Shown here piece after piece: positions 31,700-32,650 of a DNA stretch of 32,650 nt. The stretch comes from Candidatus Woesearchaeota archaeon (GTDB taxonomy: Archaea > Nanobdellota > Nanobdellia > Woesearchaeales > GW2011-AR9): positions 1-32,650 of the forward strand of contig JAGVYX010000009.1 of assembly GCA_018303045.1 (NCBI GenBank), in the 5' to 3' direction. Positions within the stretch are counted from its first letter, which is position 1. The number at the start of each line of letters is the position of its first letter. The position numbers and the translations under genes are program-made. A model generated the notes under the pieces. That model saw only the letters and a program-made list of their open reading frames with translations, was not told the origin of the DNA and did not search any database.

Positions 31700-32356
31700 T
31701 TAATCCTCCTTAAGATCGTTTTTATTAAGATTATTTTTATCTGGTCTTTGATGATTCTGATTATTCTGATTTTGTCTTGTTTCTTCTGTTTTCTTTCCTG
31801 AGCTGATTTTTACTTTAGCGTGCCGGATCACCTCTCCATGCAAAGTGAATCCTTTCTGGAACTCTTCTAAGATCATTCCTTCCGGCTGTTCTGATTCAAC
31901 TTTCAACAAGGCTTCATGAAGATACGGGTCAAACTTTTGGTCCAAGCATTCAATTGCCTTAACTTCGTGGTTTTCTAACAGGGTATTTAACTGGACATAA
32001 ATTAGCTCGATTCCTTCCTGGAAGGCTTTACCTAGGTGATCATTATTTTTGAAAGCTAGCTCAAAATGGTCTAGTACAGGCAATAATTGTAAGATAATAT
32101 TTCTCGAAGCCATTTCTTTAATTTCCATAATTCTTTTCTCGGCCTGCTTGCGGTAATTCTCGAAATTAGCCTGAGTTCTCTGCAGCAGTTCCTTTAGCTC
32201 AAGAGCTGAAAGTTCTTCTTTTTTAACCTCGGCTTTAACGGTGGATTCCTGGTAATTAGTTTCAATCTGGGCCTTAGTCTCTTTGTTATTAACTTCAGCT
32301 TTCACAGTTTGTTCTTCCTTTTTTGCTTCCGATCTGGTTTCTTTAGTCATGTTCAT
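31700..32356 (-). CDS. grpE: Nucleotide exchange factor GrpE
   Basis: [13 protein letters not shown]...[11 protein letters not shown]...[17 protein letters not shown]; adjacent to dnaK. Confidence 0.93.
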   Translation of the reverse strand: MNMTKETRSEAKKEEQTVKAEVNNKETKAQIETNYQESTVKAEVKKEELSALELKELLQRTQANFENYRKQAEKRIMEIKEMASRNIILQLLPVLDHFELAFKNNDHLGKAFQEGIELIYVQLNTLLENHEVKAIECLDQKFDPYLHEALLKVESEQPEGMILEEFQKGFTLHGEVIRHAKVKISSGKKTEETRQNQNNQNHQRPDKNNLNKNDLKED

Positions 32357-32510
32357 TTCCTAGTTAGTTTACTTTAAGTCAACGTTGTAGATTTGATTTT
32401 GATAGTAATATATAAATGTTTTGGAATAATTGTGCATTTCTGGGAAATGTTTATAATGTTAATGATAAACTAACGATAAACTAACAATTAAATAATAGTA
32501 TTGTATAATA

Positions 32511-32553
32511 TAGTAATTGTGAATTATTTTCGAATATTTGTTCACAATTACTA
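32511..32553. repeat. Perfect 13-bp inverted repeat, 17-nt loop
   Basis: TAGTAATTGTGAA - ttattttcgaatatttg - TTCACAATTACTA. Confidence 0.95.
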
Positions 32554-32600
32554 ATAGCAAATGTGTGGATAAGTGTACGAATATTTAACACATTTGCTAT
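32554..32600. repeat. Perfect 13-bp inverted repeat, 21-nt loop, abutting the previous one
   Basis: ATAGCAAATGTGT - ggataagtgtacgaatattta - ACACATTTGCTAT. Confidence 0.95.
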
Positions 32601-32650
32601 ATCAGTAAAGCTGACTTAGCAAAGCTGATTTGGAATTATACTAAAAGACT

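Noticed and set aside
32564-32572. TGTGGATAA, reverse complement of the bacterial DnaA box TTATCCACA
   Set aside because: A single site in an AT-rich region of an archaeal genome; archaea lack DnaA. Not evidence for an origin without skew data or an orc1/cdc6 neighbour

Overview
The window reads as a chromosomal segment of an archaeon, probably a DPANN-type lineage (inference; no 16S is present). Evidence: the archaeal RNA polymerase operon rpoH-rpoB''-rpoB'-rpoA'-rpoA''-L30e-nusA-S12-S7 with split B and A subunits, Kae1, and tRNA genes interrupted by introns at archaeal bulge-helix-bulge-like sites. Around it are several bacterial-type genes: GroEL/GroES, GrpE-DnaK-DnaJ with an HD-domain ORF between dnaK and dnaJ, GyrB, a single-domain TGT without PUA, and a truncated AlaRS 3' part. 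I folded five tRNA genes by hand: Gly-GCC, Tyr-GUA, Asp-GUC, Lys-UUU and Gly-UCC. Removing 10 short introns (2+2+2+1+3) restores cloverleaves of 72-75 nt. Several introns lie in the D-arm or T-arm, not the anticodon loop. The least ordinary locus is 26786-27771: a free-standing HTH-LAGLIDADG homing endonuclease ORF sits between a three-intron tRNA-Gly(UCC) and a second degenerate copy of that tRNA's 3' exon. Other unexplained structure includes 4.5 copies of a 31-bp tandem repeat upstream of groES, two abutting perfect 13-bp inverted repeats upstream of grpE whose loop motif recurs upstream of smc, and two candidate structured RNAs (20227-20314 and 25762-25860). All calls come from manual reading without database searches.
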